Below are positions 26,606 through 35,327 of a stretch of 64,000 nucleotides of DNA, one piece after another (position 1 is the stretch's first letter; each line of letters opens with the position of its first letter). The notes beneath the pieces are model-generated. The model was not told the DNA's origin, did no database searches, and saw only the letters and a program-made list of their open reading frames with translations. The DNA is from JL08 sp039969355 (lineage in GTDB: Bacteria; Pseudomonadota; Alphaproteobacteria; Rhodobacterales; Rhodobacteraceae): positions 145,936 to 209,935 of the forward strand of contig JBDVOA010000040.1 of NCBI GenBank assembly GCA_039969355.1, read 5' to 3'. The translations under genes and the position numbers were made by a program.

Positions 26606-27951
26606 ACCCGCCAAAACCCGAGGCGCGGCCTGACAAGGTATCGCTTTGGCAGTACATGCGTCTGTTCCGTCGGGATATTCTGTCGGCGCAACCAGCACGG
26701 CTTTATCGCGCCTGGATGGCCGAGTTTCGCACACCGTTTTTTCGTTCATATCTGATCAACCAGCCCGAGCTTGTGAAGACGTTGCTAAAGCAGCGCCCCG
26801 ATGATTTCCCAAAGTCCGACCGGATCAGCGAAGGGTTGCGTCCGTTGTTGGGAAATTCGGTGTTTCTGACCAACGGGGAAACCTGGAAAAAGCAACGACG
26901 GATCATTGATCCGGCGTTTGAGGGAGGGCGGCTCAAAGATATTTTCCCGGCCATGTCGGAGGCCGCAGATGCTGCTGTCGAGCGTTTGGGTGAAAGGACC
27001 GGTGACAGGGTCGAGATTGAACAGGAGACTAGTCATGTCGCTGCAGATGTAATCTTTCGCACGCTGTTCTCTATTCCGATTGAACACCGGATCGCTCAGC
27101 AGGTGTTCGCCGAGTTTCGTGCCTTTCAGCGGACCCAGCCAATCCTGAACCTCGCAGCACTCGTGCCCTTGCCACGCTGGCTGCCCCGGCCTTTTAGCCG
27201 CAAGACCACGCGGGCTGCGCGGGCAATCCGTGCGCTCATCACTCAAATGGTGGCAGAGCGGGCGGACCTGATCGATAAAGGCACTGCACCAGATGACCTT
27301 GCCACGAAGATCATGACGACACGAGATCCTGAAACAGGCGAACTGTTCTCTGTCGACGAGATGGTCGATCAGGTGGCGATATTCTTTCTTGCGGGGCATG
27401 AAACCAGCGCATCGGCAATTGCATGGTCGTTATATCTGTTGGCGCTTTATCCTGAGTGGCAGGATCGACTGGCACAGGAAGCATCTCAGTCGGAGGTGCG
27501 CGACTTTGCGGCGTTGTCGAAATTGCAGCTTACCCGAGATGTATTCCGCGAAGCACTGCGACTTTACCCGCCGGTTCCGATGATGGTGCGCGAAAGTGCA
27601 TGCCGCGAAAAGTTTAGGGATCGCGACATTAAGAAGGGCGCGCAACTGGTTATAAGTCCTTGGCATTTGCACCGCCAAGAGCGGCTTTGGGATGATCCGC
27701 ATGGGTTTGATCCGACACGCTGGAAAACCGAGAATGGCAAGCAGTGTCAACGGGATGCGTACATCCCGTTTTCCAGTGGTTCGCGCGCGTGTCCGGGATC
27801 GGGGTTTGCCATGGTTGAAGGGGTATTGATCCTGTCAAAACTACTGCGTGCATTCCGGCTTGAGCGGGTCGAGGGGCGCGATCCGGTGCCGGTCGCACAT
27901 CTGACGGTGCGTGCAAAGGACGGTATCTGGTTGAAAGTTACGCCTCGGTGA
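26602..27951 (+). CDS. cytochrome P450
   Basis: 449 aa soluble heme monooxygenase. The I-helix is AGHETSASAIAW (about 262-273), the K-helix ExxR is in REALRLYPPVPMMVRES, and the heme-Cys loop is FSSGSRACPGSGFA (about 391-404). It inserts one oxygen atom into an unknown substrate. Sequence style is that of CYP4/CYP1xx-like bacterial enzymes with fatty-acid or terpenoid substrates, but that is only a guess. Overlaps the hydrolase-like gene by 4 bases. No ferredoxin or reductase gene adjoins, so redox partners are encoded elsewhere. Confidence 0.93.
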   Translation: MNPPKPEARPDKVSLWQYMRLFRRDILSAQPARLYRAWMAEFRTPFFRSYLINQPELVKTLLKQRPDDFPKSDRISEGLRPLLGNSVFLTNGETWKKQRRIIDPAFEGGRLKDIFPAMSEAADAAVERLGERTGDRVEIEQETSHVAADVIFRTLFSIPIEHRIAQQVFAEFRAFQRTQPILNLAALVPLPRWLPRPFSRKTTRAARAIRALITQMVAERADLIDKGTAPDDLATKIMTTRDPETGELFSVDEMVDQVAIFFLAGHETSASAIAWSLYLLALYPEWQDRLAQEASQSEVRDFAALSKLQLTRDVFREALRLYPPVPMMVRESACREKFRDRDIKKGAQLVISPWHLHRQERLWDDPHGFDPTRWKTENGKQCQRDAYIPFSSGSRACPGSGFAMVEGVLILSKLLRAFRLERVEGRDPVPVAHLTVRAKDGIWLKVTPR

Positions 27952-27956
27952 GAGGG

Positions 27957-28181
27957 TTATCCTGAAGCCGCCAAAATTTCTGCCAGAACAAATACGCGTA
28001 TGGCCGATGCCAGCCCGGTTTCCATGCCCCTGTTTGCATCAATTTCAGCCGCCAACGCGTTGATCGGCGTGTCGCGGTCCCGGGCGATGCGGCGGAATTC
28101 GGTCCAAAATTCATCCTCTAACGTGACACTGGTCCGGTGGCCTTTCAGCGTCAGCGATCTTTTGACCGGACGGCTGCTCAT
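27957..28181 (-). CDS. ribbon-helix-helix domain protein (RHH_4)
   Basis: 74 aa. It has the pattern KRSLTLKGHRTSVTLEDEFWTEFRRIARDRDTPINALAAEID, a ribbon-helix-helix fold usually used for DNA binding. Rhodobacterales carry this gene directly after a DUF4169 gene and fumC, as here. Its ATG overlaps the stop of the DUF4169 gene. The role is not established; it may regulate its own operon. Confidence 0.85.
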   Translation of the reverse strand: MSSRPVKRSLTLKGHRTSVTLEDEFWTEFRRIARDRDTPINALAAEIDANRGMETGLASAIRVFVLAEILAASG

Positions 28182-28354
28182 GTCTCGCGTTTGTGAGCGT
28201 CCAGGTTGCGCGCAATCTGCTCGGCGCGCGCCTTGATCAACTCTTTTGCGGATTTGGATTGACCAAAGCGAACGGAATTCTCGTCTGCGCGCGCTTTTCT
28301 GGAAGACCGGTCGCGTTCTTTCTTTGCCTTATTGAGATTGATCGGCGTGCTCAT
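28178..28354 (-). CDS. DUF4169 family small protein
   Basis: 58 aa: MSTPINLNKAKKERDRSSRK at the start, then a basic, helical, low-hydrophobic chain ending in LDAHKRET. The first 20 residues are the DUF4169 signature. The gene is squeezed between fumC, whose stop overlaps its ATG, and the RHH gene, whose ATG overlaps its stop, so all three are translated as one unit. Function unknown. It is too short to be called by size alone; composition and family pattern make it convincing. Confidence 0.85.
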   Translation of the reverse strand: MSTPINLNKAKKERDRSSRKARADENSVRFGQSKSAKELIKARAEQIARNLDAHKRET

Positions 28355-29742
28355 TTTGGCCCAATCATGTTTTCTGGGCGCACAACCCGCTCAAAGGTTT
28401 CTTCGTCGACAAATCCAAGTGCGATGGCTTCTTCTTTCAATGTCGTGCCGTTTTTGTGCGCCGTTTTTGCGACCTTTGTGGCGTTGTCATAGCCGATTTC
28501 GGGGGCCAGTGCTGTAACCAGCATCAGGGATTCACGCATCAGTTTTTCGATGCGCACAGGGTCGGCCTTTAGCCCGTCAACCAGATTGTCGGTAAACGCT
28601 GAGCAGGCATCGCCAATCAACTGCATGCTTTGAAGCACGTTATAGGCCATCATCGGTTTATAGACATTCAATTCAAAGTGGCCCTGCGATCCGGCAAAAC
28701 CAACAGCGGCGTCATTGCCCATGACATGGGCACAGACCTGCGTGAGGGCCTCGCATTGCGTGGGGTTCACTTTGCCCGGCATGATGGAGCTTCCCGGCTC
28801 ATTTTCGGGCAGGACCAGTTCACCCAATCCACAACGAGGGCCAGATCCTAGAAAGCGGATGTCGTTTGCGATTTTGAACAGCGACGCCGCGACGGTCTTC
28901 AGCGCGCCGGACATTTCCACCATGGCATCATGAGCGGCCAGCGCCTCAAATTTGTTGGGGGCGGTGACAAAGGGCAGGCCGGTAATCTGGGCCATATTGG
29001 CCGCTACTTGCGCGTCCCAACCCACCGTGGTGTTCAATCCTGTGCCGACGGCTGTGCCGCCCTGCGCCAGCTCATAAATGCGGCCCAATGCGTCCTTGAT
29101 CCGCTGAATGCCCATCGCCACCTGATGGGTGTAGCCCGAGAATTCCTGGCTCAGCGTCAGCGGTGTTGCGTCCTGAGTATGGGTCCGCCCGATCTTGATG
29201 ATGCCGTCAAACTCTTTCACCTTTGCATCAAGGGCAAAGTGCAGCTTGGCAAGGCCGGGCAGGGTGACGTTATGGGCGGTCGTCGCCGTCGCGATGTGCA
29301 TCGCCGTAGGAAAAGTGTCGTTTGAGGACTGACCCATGTTGCAATGATCATTGGGATGCACCGGGTCTTTTGATCCGACGACACCGCCGAGAATTTCGAG
29401 GGCTCGGTTTGCAATCACTTCGTTTGCGTTCATGTTAGATTGCGTTCCGGAACCGGTTTGCCAGACCACCAGCGGGAAATTGTCATCTAACGCGCCATCA
29501 ACAACCTCTCCAGCAGCTTGCGTTATCGCGTCGCCCAGTTTTGGGTCCAGTTTGCCAAGGCTGACATTTGCCTGTGCGCAGGCCTTTTTGATGACACCCA
29601 AAGCGCGGACAATCGCGACTGGCTGTTTTTCCCAACCGATTGGAAAATTCTGGATCGAACGCTGGGTTTGGGCACCCCAGTATTTGTTGGCAGGCACCTC
29701 TAGGGGACCAAAGCTGTCAGTTTCGGTACGGGTCTGGGCCAT
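28351..29742 (-). CDS. fumC: fumarate hydratase class II
   Basis: 463 aa class II (iron-free) fumarase that interconverts fumarate and malate in the TCA cycle. Signatures are GSGTQSNMNANEVIANRA (about 97-114), the catalytic-loop GSSIMPGKVNPTQCE (about 315-329) and HPNDHCNMGQSSND. The open frame starts 12 bases earlier, but the ATG at 29742 is preceded by GGAGAG at proper spacing and gives MAQTRTETDSFG, the family N-terminus. First gene of the fumC-DUF4169-RHH unit. Confidence 0.95.
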   Translation of the reverse strand: MAQTRTETDSFGPLEVPANKYWGAQTQRSIQNFPIGWEKQPVAIVRALGVIKKACAQANVSLGKLDPKLGDAITQAAGEVVDGALDDNFPLVVWQTGSGTQSNMNANEVIANRALEILGGVVGSKDPVHPNDHCNMGQSSNDTFPTAMHIATATTAHNVTLPGLAKLHFALDAKVKEFDGIIKIGRTHTQDATPLTLSQEFSGYTHQVAMGIQRIKDALGRIYELAQGGTAVGTGLNTTVGWDAQVAANMAQITGLPFVTAPNKFEALAAHDAMVEMSGALKTVAASLFKIANDIRFLGSGPRCGLGELVLPENEPGSSIMPGKVNPTQCEALTQVCAHVMGNDAAVGFAGSQGHFELNVYKPMMAYNVLQSMQLIGDACSAFTDNLVDGLKADPVRIEKLMRESLMLVTALAPEIGYDNATKVAKTAHKNGTTLKEEAIALGFVDEETFERVVRPENMIGPK

Positions 29743-29946
29743 TTTACTCTCCAAAATTCAAGGTCCAGTGCGGTTTACCCATACCCGCCGGGCAACGCAA
29801 TCGGCCATCCGTCGCAGCCAACCCGGTGCTCAAACCGGCAAGTAGGTCAAAAAGGGAGTGTTAGCCTTGCCTTGAGGCCCAATTAGGCACACATATTAAC
29901 AGAGATGTATCATCTACGGCACATGGCAACGAAGGGAGTCGCTCTT

Positions 29947-30525
29947 ATGCGGTCTAGAAAGAGAATCGCGACAAGCCATCAAGGGCAGTACCTTGCAAGG
30001 TTCTTATCGATAGCTGTATTTGTAATGGCTGCGGCCCTAGCAGGGCAGGTCAATGCCGATCCGATTGACCGTTTTGTAGGCGTCTATTCTGGTGCGGTGG
30101 AAGTAGAAATCGACGGCAAGATGATACAGCGCGACGCAAGCGTTGAAATCGAGGCAGATTCGCCCGGTTTCATCGTGAACTGGACGACCGCTACCCGCCG
30201 AAGTGATGGCAGTATTAAAGAAAAATCCTACACCGTTGTTTTTCGTCCTTCAGAGCGAAAAGGTGTTTTTGGCGCGGCAATGCGCAAAAATGTCTTTGGC
30301 AAGGAAGTTCCGCTCGATCCCATGAAGGGGGAACCTTATGTATGGAGTCGCATCGTTGGGGACACGTTGAGCGTCTTTTCGATATATGTTTACGATGATG
30401 GAAGTTACGAAATTCAGCAATTTGACCGTACATTGGTTGAGGGCGGGCTAAATCTGGAATTCAGCAGTGCCAAGAACGGCGAAGTGCGACGCCAGTTGTC
30501 GGCGTTTCTGGCGCGCGAGTCATAA
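29947..30525 (+). CDS. secreted hypothetical protein
   Basis: 192 aa. The signal peptide runs to about residue 38 (ends VNADPIDRF). The mature part is a single small domain of beta strands with GVYSGAVEVEIDG and RDASVEIE..., suggesting a lipocalin-like barrel, but no family is recognised. The ATG at 29947 follows GAAGGGAG with 8-base spacing; upstream in-frame ATGs lack this. It is convergent with sspB, 7 bases apart. Confidence 0.7.
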   Translation: MRSRKRIATSHQGQYLARFLSIAVFVMAAALAGQVNADPIDRFVGVYSGAVEVEIDGKMIQRDASVEIEADSPGFIVNWTTATRRSDGSIKEKSYTVVFRPSERKGVFGAAMRKNVFGKEVPLDPMKGEPYVWSRIVGDTLSVFSIYVYDDGSYEIQQFDRTLVEGGLNLEFSSAKNGEVRRQLSAFLARES

Positions 30526-30532
30526 GAACCGA

Positions 30533-31024
30533 CTAGGGTTTGCGAAAACTGTCCAGTGATACCACGTCAGCTTCCTTGGCGTCGTCATCTTCGACAGGCG
30601 CAGGCTTGGCATGGTCAATGTTATGCGGAGCCATCTCTATCGGCTTGTCTTCATCCTCATCTTCGTCGTCTTCCTGATTTTCGAACCGAAGCCCAAATTC
30701 TACTGAAGGATCGACAAACGTCTTGATTGCGTCATATGGGATGTAAAGAGGTTCGGGAGAATCCCCGAAGTTAAGCGAGACCGAAAACCCATCGTCGGTG
30801 ACATTCAGATTGTCGTACCAATGCTGCATTACCACAGTCATTTCGCCGGGATAACGGTCTGACAGCCAATCAGCCAACTCAACATCCGGGTGGCCCGTAT
30901 CAAACGTGATAAAAAAATGATGATCGCCGGGCAGGCCATGTTCCACCACATCATTCAGCACATTCTGGATTAGGCCACGCATGGCGCGGTGCATCAGATT
31001 TCCGTAGTCAATGACGCGGGTCAT
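30533..31024 (-). CDS. sspB: ClpXP adaptor SspB (alphaproteobacterial type)
   Basis: 163 aa. N-terminal domain (MTRVIDYGNLMHRAMRGLIQ, FFITFDTGHPDVELADWLSDRYP, MTVVMQHWYDNLNVTDDGFSVSLNFG) is the SspB fold that binds tmRNA-tagged proteins; the C-terminal tail is acidic and flexible and ends in VVSLDSFRKP, the peptide that docks on ClpX. The first ATG of the frame is at 31045, but the ATG at 31024 has AGGGACA upstream and starts at the conserved residues. Its substrate tag comes from the ssrA gene in this same window. Confidence 0.9.
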   Translation of the reverse strand: MTRVIDYGNLMHRAMRGLIQNVLNDVVEHGLPGDHHFFITFDTGHPDVELADWLSDRYPGEMTVVMQHWYDNLNVTDDGFSVSLNFGDSPEPLYIPYDAIKTFVDPSVEFGLRFENQEDDEDEDEDKPIEMAPHNIDHAKPAPVEDDDAKEADVVSLDSFRKP

Positions 31025-31104
31025 GGCGTGTCCCTGTGGGTGCATTCAGGCCCAGCATAAGGGATTCGATTTGAAACAAAAGGGTGCTTGGCGTACTGTT
31101 TCAA

Positions 31105-32358
31105 TCAGACAAATGAAATTGCGCCAGCGAGCATTCCCATGATCGCCAAAACCCGTCCCAGCCCCCACCGCAATCGCAACAAAAGCACTGCTGCAAAGGC
31201 CATCAACCCGGCCGCGATGGGTTGAAACGTGGCGATGTCAGGGACGGGCATGGAAAACGGGCCAAACTTGGCTGGATGCACCGTCTCGAACAACACATGC
31301 AGGGCAAACCATACGGACAGGTTCAGGATAACGCCGACAACTGCTGCGGTGATTGATTGCAGTGCTGCTGACAGCCGCGGGCGAGCGGCGATCTGATCAA
31401 GGTAAGGCCCGGCCAGAAAAATCCAAAGGAAACACGGCATGAATGTGGCCCACAGGGCTACAGCACCTGCTGCAAGGGCGAGGCCGGTGCCCCCCTGATT
31501 GAAGCCAGCCAAAAGGGCCACAAACTCCGTGACAAGGATCAGCGGCCCTGGCGTGGTTTCCGCCAATCCAAGCGCATCGATCATCTCTGATGTGCTGATC
31601 CAGCCAAAATCAGCGACGACCGTCTGAGTCATGTACGCCAGCACGGCGTAGGCGCCGCCAAAGGTAACGACCGCGAGCTTGGCAAAAAACAGTCCGATCT
31701 GAGTCAAAAAGGTCTGATCAAACACAGCAAGCAAGGCAAGCGGGACGAGCCATAAAGAGCCCCAGATGACGATTGTCAGCAGGTTTTTTAGTACGGATTG
31801 TTGCTCAGGTTGCGCGGCAACGGATTGCGATTTTGTGGAGAAATATCCCCAAAATGCTGCCGCGGCGATGATCAGCGGGAAAGGGAGCGAAAACGCGAAA
31901 ATGCCCAGAAATGCCAGCCCTGCGATGACCCATGCAGCACGCGATGTCAGCGCCTTGCGCGATACCTTCAAAAGCGCTTGCAGGACGATGACAATCACAG
32001 TCGCCTTGATGCCGACAAAGACACCCTGCACCAAAGGCAATTGTCCATAAGCCGCATAACCCAGTGCCAGCGCAAGAATAATCGCTGCACCAGGCAGCAC
32101 AAACAGCAATCCGGCAATCAGCCCGCCAATGACACCGTGCAACCGCCACCCGGCATAGGTGGCCAGCTGCATCGCCTCCGGCCCCGGCAGCAACATGCAC
32201 AAGGACAGGGCACGCAAGAAGCTCTGCTCGTCCAGCCAGTCTCGGTCCTCAACCAGTTCCTTGTGCATCAGCGCGATTTGCGCCGCCGGTCCGCCAAACG
32301 ACAGAATGCCTATGCGTGCCGAGACCCGGGTAAGCTCTGCTAATGAAGGGGTGCTCAT
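31105..32358 (-). CDS. chrA: chromate efflux transporter ChrA
   Basis: 417 aa inner-membrane protein of the CHR superfamily, long form with two homologous halves. Motifs: FGGPAAQIALMH near residue 20, SLCMLLPGPEAMQLATYAGWRLHG near 50, and the second half FGGAYAVLAYMTQ with LAETTPGPLILVTEFVALLAG. It exports chromate with proton-motive force. It starts at the ATG overlapping the end of the chrB-like gene by 4 bases, and frame extension upstream to 32412 is inside that gene. Confidence 0.92.
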   Translation of the reverse strand: MSTPSLAELTRVSARIGILSFGGPAAQIALMHKELVEDRDWLDEQSFLRALSLCMLLPGPEAMQLATYAGWRLHGVIGGLIAGLLFVLPGAAIILALALGYAAYGQLPLVQGVFVGIKATVIVIVLQALLKVSRKALTSRAAWVIAGLAFLGIFAFSLPFPLIIAAAAFWGYFSTKSQSVAAQPEQQSVLKNLLTIVIWGSLWLVPLALLAVFDQTFLTQIGLFFAKLAVVTFGGAYAVLAYMTQTVVADFGWISTSEMIDALGLAETTPGPLILVTEFVALLAGFNQGGTGLALAAGAVALWATFMPCFLWIFLAGPYLDQIAARPRLSAALQSITAAVVGVILNLSVWFALHVLFETVHPAKFGPFSMPVPDIATFQPIAAGLMAFAAVLLLRLRWGLGRVLAIMGMLAGAISFV

Positions 32359-33170
32359 GGTTTGCGGTCCGCGGGCCAGTCGTGCCCCTCGTTCGCGCCA
32401 TCTCGCGCCCAACGATACAAAGCATCATAGAGCGTTAGCCCCGCGTCCAATTGGGTCTGATCATCCCGAAATTGCCGCGACAGGCCGACAGAGATCGCCA
32501 ACAAACCAGCGGCTTCGGGTGCGAGGTCGTGCTTGTTTGTGTCTGCCCCCCGAACAACTTTGGACAGGCGGTCAAGCGCGTCCGTGCGTAGTCCAAATTC
32601 ATCCAGCATGATGTCAAAAGTGCACAAGGGTCCCCGATGGCTCCAGAATACATCTTCGACATCAAAAGGTGTTGCGCCGTATCGATCAGCGACGCCCATT
32701 ACTTCAGCCGGCGAGACAAAGAGAAACCGGGCCTCCGGATCGACAAAGCGGCGGATCAGCCACGGACAGGCGATCCGGTCGATCTTGGGCCGGTGGCGCG
32801 TTACCCAAAGCGTGCTTTGTCCAACGGGTTCCGGGATCGAGGCCGCCGGAACACGTGGTGCATTTTTGAATTCACGCCAAGCGTACATCCCACCCTGTAA
32901 ATACTCAGCGTCATGGCCATCACTGCGCAGCCACGCCACCAGACCCTGACTAAGTTTGATGCCCCGCTGGCAAGTCACAACGCAAGGACGCCCCTGCAAT
33001 CGCGCGATCAACCCGGGCAGATCAGTATGCGGATGACGAAAGGACCCCGGGATCAGAAAAGGGTCCTTTGCAAAATCCGGATCAATCGAAATATCAACAA
33101 TAACAGGCGCTTCGGGGGTGCCGATCAAGCGCAAAAGTTGAGGTACTGTGATTTCATTTGGGGCAGCCAT
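32355..33170 (-). CDS. chrB: chromate resistance protein, rhodanese-ChrB fusion
   Basis: 271 aa with two parts. Residues about 5-100 form a rhodanese domain with the active-site loop CQRGIKLS. Residues about 112-271 are a ChrB C-terminal domain (LWVTRHRPKIDRIACPWLIRRFVDPEARFLF, GATPFDVEDVFWSH). ChrB regulates or supports chromate efflux. The ATG at 33170 has AAAAAGG nine bases upstream; that of the longer frame (33179) sits too close. Translation is coupled to chrA. The rhodanese fusion may deliver sulfur or reduce chromate (inference). Confidence 0.85.
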   Translation of the reverse strand: MAAPNEITVPQLLRLIGTPEAPVIVDISIDPDFAKDPFLIPGSFRHPHTDLPGLIARLQGRPCVVTCQRGIKLSQGLVAWLRSDGHDAEYLQGGMYAWREFKNAPRVPAASIPEPVGQSTLWVTRHRPKIDRIACPWLIRRFVDPEARFLFVSPAEVMGVADRYGATPFDVEDVFWSHRGPLCTFDIMLDEFGLRTDALDRLSKVVRGADTNKHDLAPEAAGLLAISVGLSRQFRDDQTQLDAGLTLYDALYRWARDGANEGHDWPADRKP

Positions 33171-33452
33171 AGCATGCATCCTTTTTAGGCGGAAACATGC
33201 GAACCTCTGGCTGTCGCCTCACGGGGCGTTCGCGTTCCTCCCCATCCCCTATTAAGGTCAGATTGGGCGCGGAGGGTCAAGAGGGAGAGAGGAAGTACCC
33301 CTATGTGGTGTGTAATGCGAGGTCTGGTTTGAGCCCAAAGGCGACCTCGGTCGATCACGCAGCATCCGTCTAAAAGGGCGGGAAGCGGAAGTTCGCTGCA
33401 GGTGCGTCCAAACACATGAGTTTCCCCAAAGGGGACATTCACAACGGAAGGT

Positions 33453-34514
33453 TCATGTGTAGCGCGCTTTCAGCTCATCCGTCCAAACATTCCACAGTCC
33501 GCATTTCGAAAGCGTCAAGAACCTCACAACTTGTTGCGCATTGAAGACCTCATAGGGTCCGAGAAGAGGGGTTGAACTGCTGAACGCATGAGCGGTCATA
33601 TAGTTCCGCATGTATTCGCAAGCGTTTATAGCATTTGGGAGTGATAACTCGACATCTCTGACCTCTCCCCCGTCGCTATGAACCGCTAGAGTGTCTCGAA
33701 TTGGGTGTACCTCAACTTCGCTACTTTCGCCTCTAATGACCCAATCAGTTGTTTTGTCTGGGTCCACCCCGGCATCAATCAGCCGTGCATTCAGTTCCTC
33801 TAGCACAACCGGATTCCAGACAAACTTCTTGTTGTCTAACCATCTTGGGTTTTTGCTACTCGATCTCACGTCCAAGCCAAGTTCTTGAATCGCAGAATAC
33901 GCGAGATTGATAGCAATCGAAGTCCCAACATGTGACGAAAAATCAGGGCTGTGCTTCTGAAAAACTTGCCCATGTCTGGGATGCATCGAATGCGGCGAAA
34001 CGCTCTCTGTCATAATGCTTTGCGCTAACTTGTGGATCGCATAAATTACTGGACTATCTGACCATGCCTTCGCAGCGACCGCGACCGCGACAGGAAGTGT
34101 TTGTCGAAACGTGAATTGTTCGAAATAACCGGTTGTGCGGAATACCAGCTCAAATGTTTCTTCGCGTTCAATTGGGTCGTCAGGAATCTCAAATCCGTAA
34201 CCATTTGGGCTAAACCGATCTGGAAACCCCTCCAAGATCAAATTTGCTGCGCGTATGAGCTCTATGATGTTGTTGGCTTCATCCTGCCCAGCCTCAAAGA
34301 TAAGCACTTGCCCATACTCTTCTCCTTCACGAAGACCACCAAATGTGGGCAAGGCTGACGCCTGAGAAATTTCACTCATTCCTGTCGCAGAAAACCTGTA
34401 TCTCATTGAAGGGTCAATTATGCCGTGAACAGACCAACCTGCTTCAGCGCAGACTGATCGAACAAGTTCAAATTCGTCCTGCCTAAAAACAAGAAAACTG
34501 CAAAATGAAGTCAC
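33453..34514 (-). CDS. hypothetical protein, unrecognised
   Basis: 353 aa, soluble, no signal peptide or membrane segments. I recognise no domain. It has a hydrophobic N-terminus typical of a folded enzyme-like core (SFCSFLVFRQDEFELVRSV), alternating charged segments, and a run ENIIELIRAANLILEG-like helix near 100. Composition is slightly AT-richer than the flanking chrAB genes. It lies alone next to ssrA, a known insertion spot for foreign genes, with no operon partners, so it may be a cargo or defence gene (inference). Confidence 0.55.
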   Translation of the reverse strand: MTSFCSFLVFRQDEFELVRSVCAEAGWSVHGIIDPSMRYRFSATGMSEISQASALPTFGGLREGEEYGQVLIFEAGQDEANNIIELIRAANLILEGFPDRFSPNGYGFEIPDDPIEREETFELVFRTTGYFEQFTFRQTLPVAVAVAAKAWSDSPVIYAIHKLAQSIMTESVSPHSMHPRHGQVFQKHSPDFSSHVGTSIAINLAYSAIQELGLDVRSSSKNPRWLDNKKFVWNPVVLEELNARLIDAGVDPDKTTDWVIRGESSEVEVHPIRDTLAVHSDGGEVRDVELSLPNAINACEYMRNYMTAHAFSSSTPLLGPYEVFNAQQVVRFLTLSKCGLWNVWTDELKARYT

Positions 34515-34795
34515 CCACGCACCTCGATAATTGATTTAGGTTGAGGTTAGAGGGCTGGCCTATTCAGTGCAATTAAGCATCGTCTGCTTTGTAGCATCAG
34601 GTCCAAGAAAGCTTGTGGGGCCTCAATTTCGGCTCTGGGCCGAAAACGCCAGTTGACCTGACCAACGCGAAGGTCTGAAAAGTCCCGCAAAGCAAACCCT
34701 GGTAACATTAGCGTAGATTTGGAATCCGTTGATATGTAAAAGTATTATTACAATGAAAATTGATCAACTGAATGACGTCAGTGTTCTAAAGAGAG

Positions 34796-35100
34796 GAAGT
34801 GCAGGCTTCTGTTGCCAGGTGCCTGCGAACCCCGCCTTACACTGCTAGGCGCAAGGGCTTAAAGTTCGGTTTAGGTAACTGCTTACGCAGCGACTGCTAC
34901 CGGAGCACGATTGTCATTTGCAATTGTACTTTGCGGGCCGATACGGTGGCACCCAGCCGAAACAAAGCTAACCCCTTTAGACGTTCGTCGATCCTATTTC
35001 GACCCCATGACCGCCAAATGAGCGGGTGTTGGTGGAGTCGCCGGGTACCGCCCCCGGGTCCGATCCGCTTATTACGAGCGCGTTTATGTTCATAGTCCCG
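34796..35100 (-). ncRNA. ssrA: tmRNA, circularly permuted two-piece alphaproteobacterial type
   Basis: Read on the minus strand. The 3' acceptor piece comes first and ends in GACTCCACCA (CCA at 35032-35030). After an internal spacer (35029-35007) the coding piece begins GGGGTCG (35006-35000), which pairs with CGACTCC to make the 7-bp acceptor stem. GGATCGACGA follows, as usual in tmRNA. The tag reading frame at 34921-34883 gives ANDNRAPVAVAA and a TAA stop. A hairpin GCAGGC/GCCTGC (34826-34801) lies near the end. Outer limits are approximate. It rescues stalled ribosomes; tagged proteins are taken by SspB and ClpXP. Small open frames across it are not genes. Confidence 0.95.
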
Positions 35101-35327
35101 AGGGACCATTCGAATATAAGCGCCCGGAACGATGTTCTCAAGTGGTATAGGAGCGGAACTGCAATTCTGTTTGCAAAAACTTGACGATTCGATTGTGTCT
35201 TCAAGGGAACACCCGATAGCCCAAGCACTAATTGTTTACCATTTTCCACGAAAATGCCTAGATTCGAAACTAGGTCGCCGGGGAGAATCTTGTTGATTCA
35301 TGTTTGTAAAATGAGAGTACTGTAACG
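35101..35327. other. intergenic region upstream of ssrA and of the DUF6778 gene
   Basis: Probably holds the ssrA promoter (minus strand) and that of the gene at 35328. No gene is supported. A similar stretch of 281 bases on the other side (34515-34795) also holds none. Confidence 0.4.

Noticed and set aside
33185..33442. 85-codon minus-strand frame upstream of chrB
   Set aside because: No ribosome site and a translation typical of noncoding DNA.
35000..35100. First idea that the conserved-looking GC-rich stretch was a riboswitch or plus-strand RNA
   Set aside because: On the minus strand it is explained completely as the tmRNA acceptor piece.
34799..35249. Open reading frames on both strands over 34.8-35.25 kb
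   Set aside because: They overlap the tmRNA pieces and have no ribosome sites or protein features.
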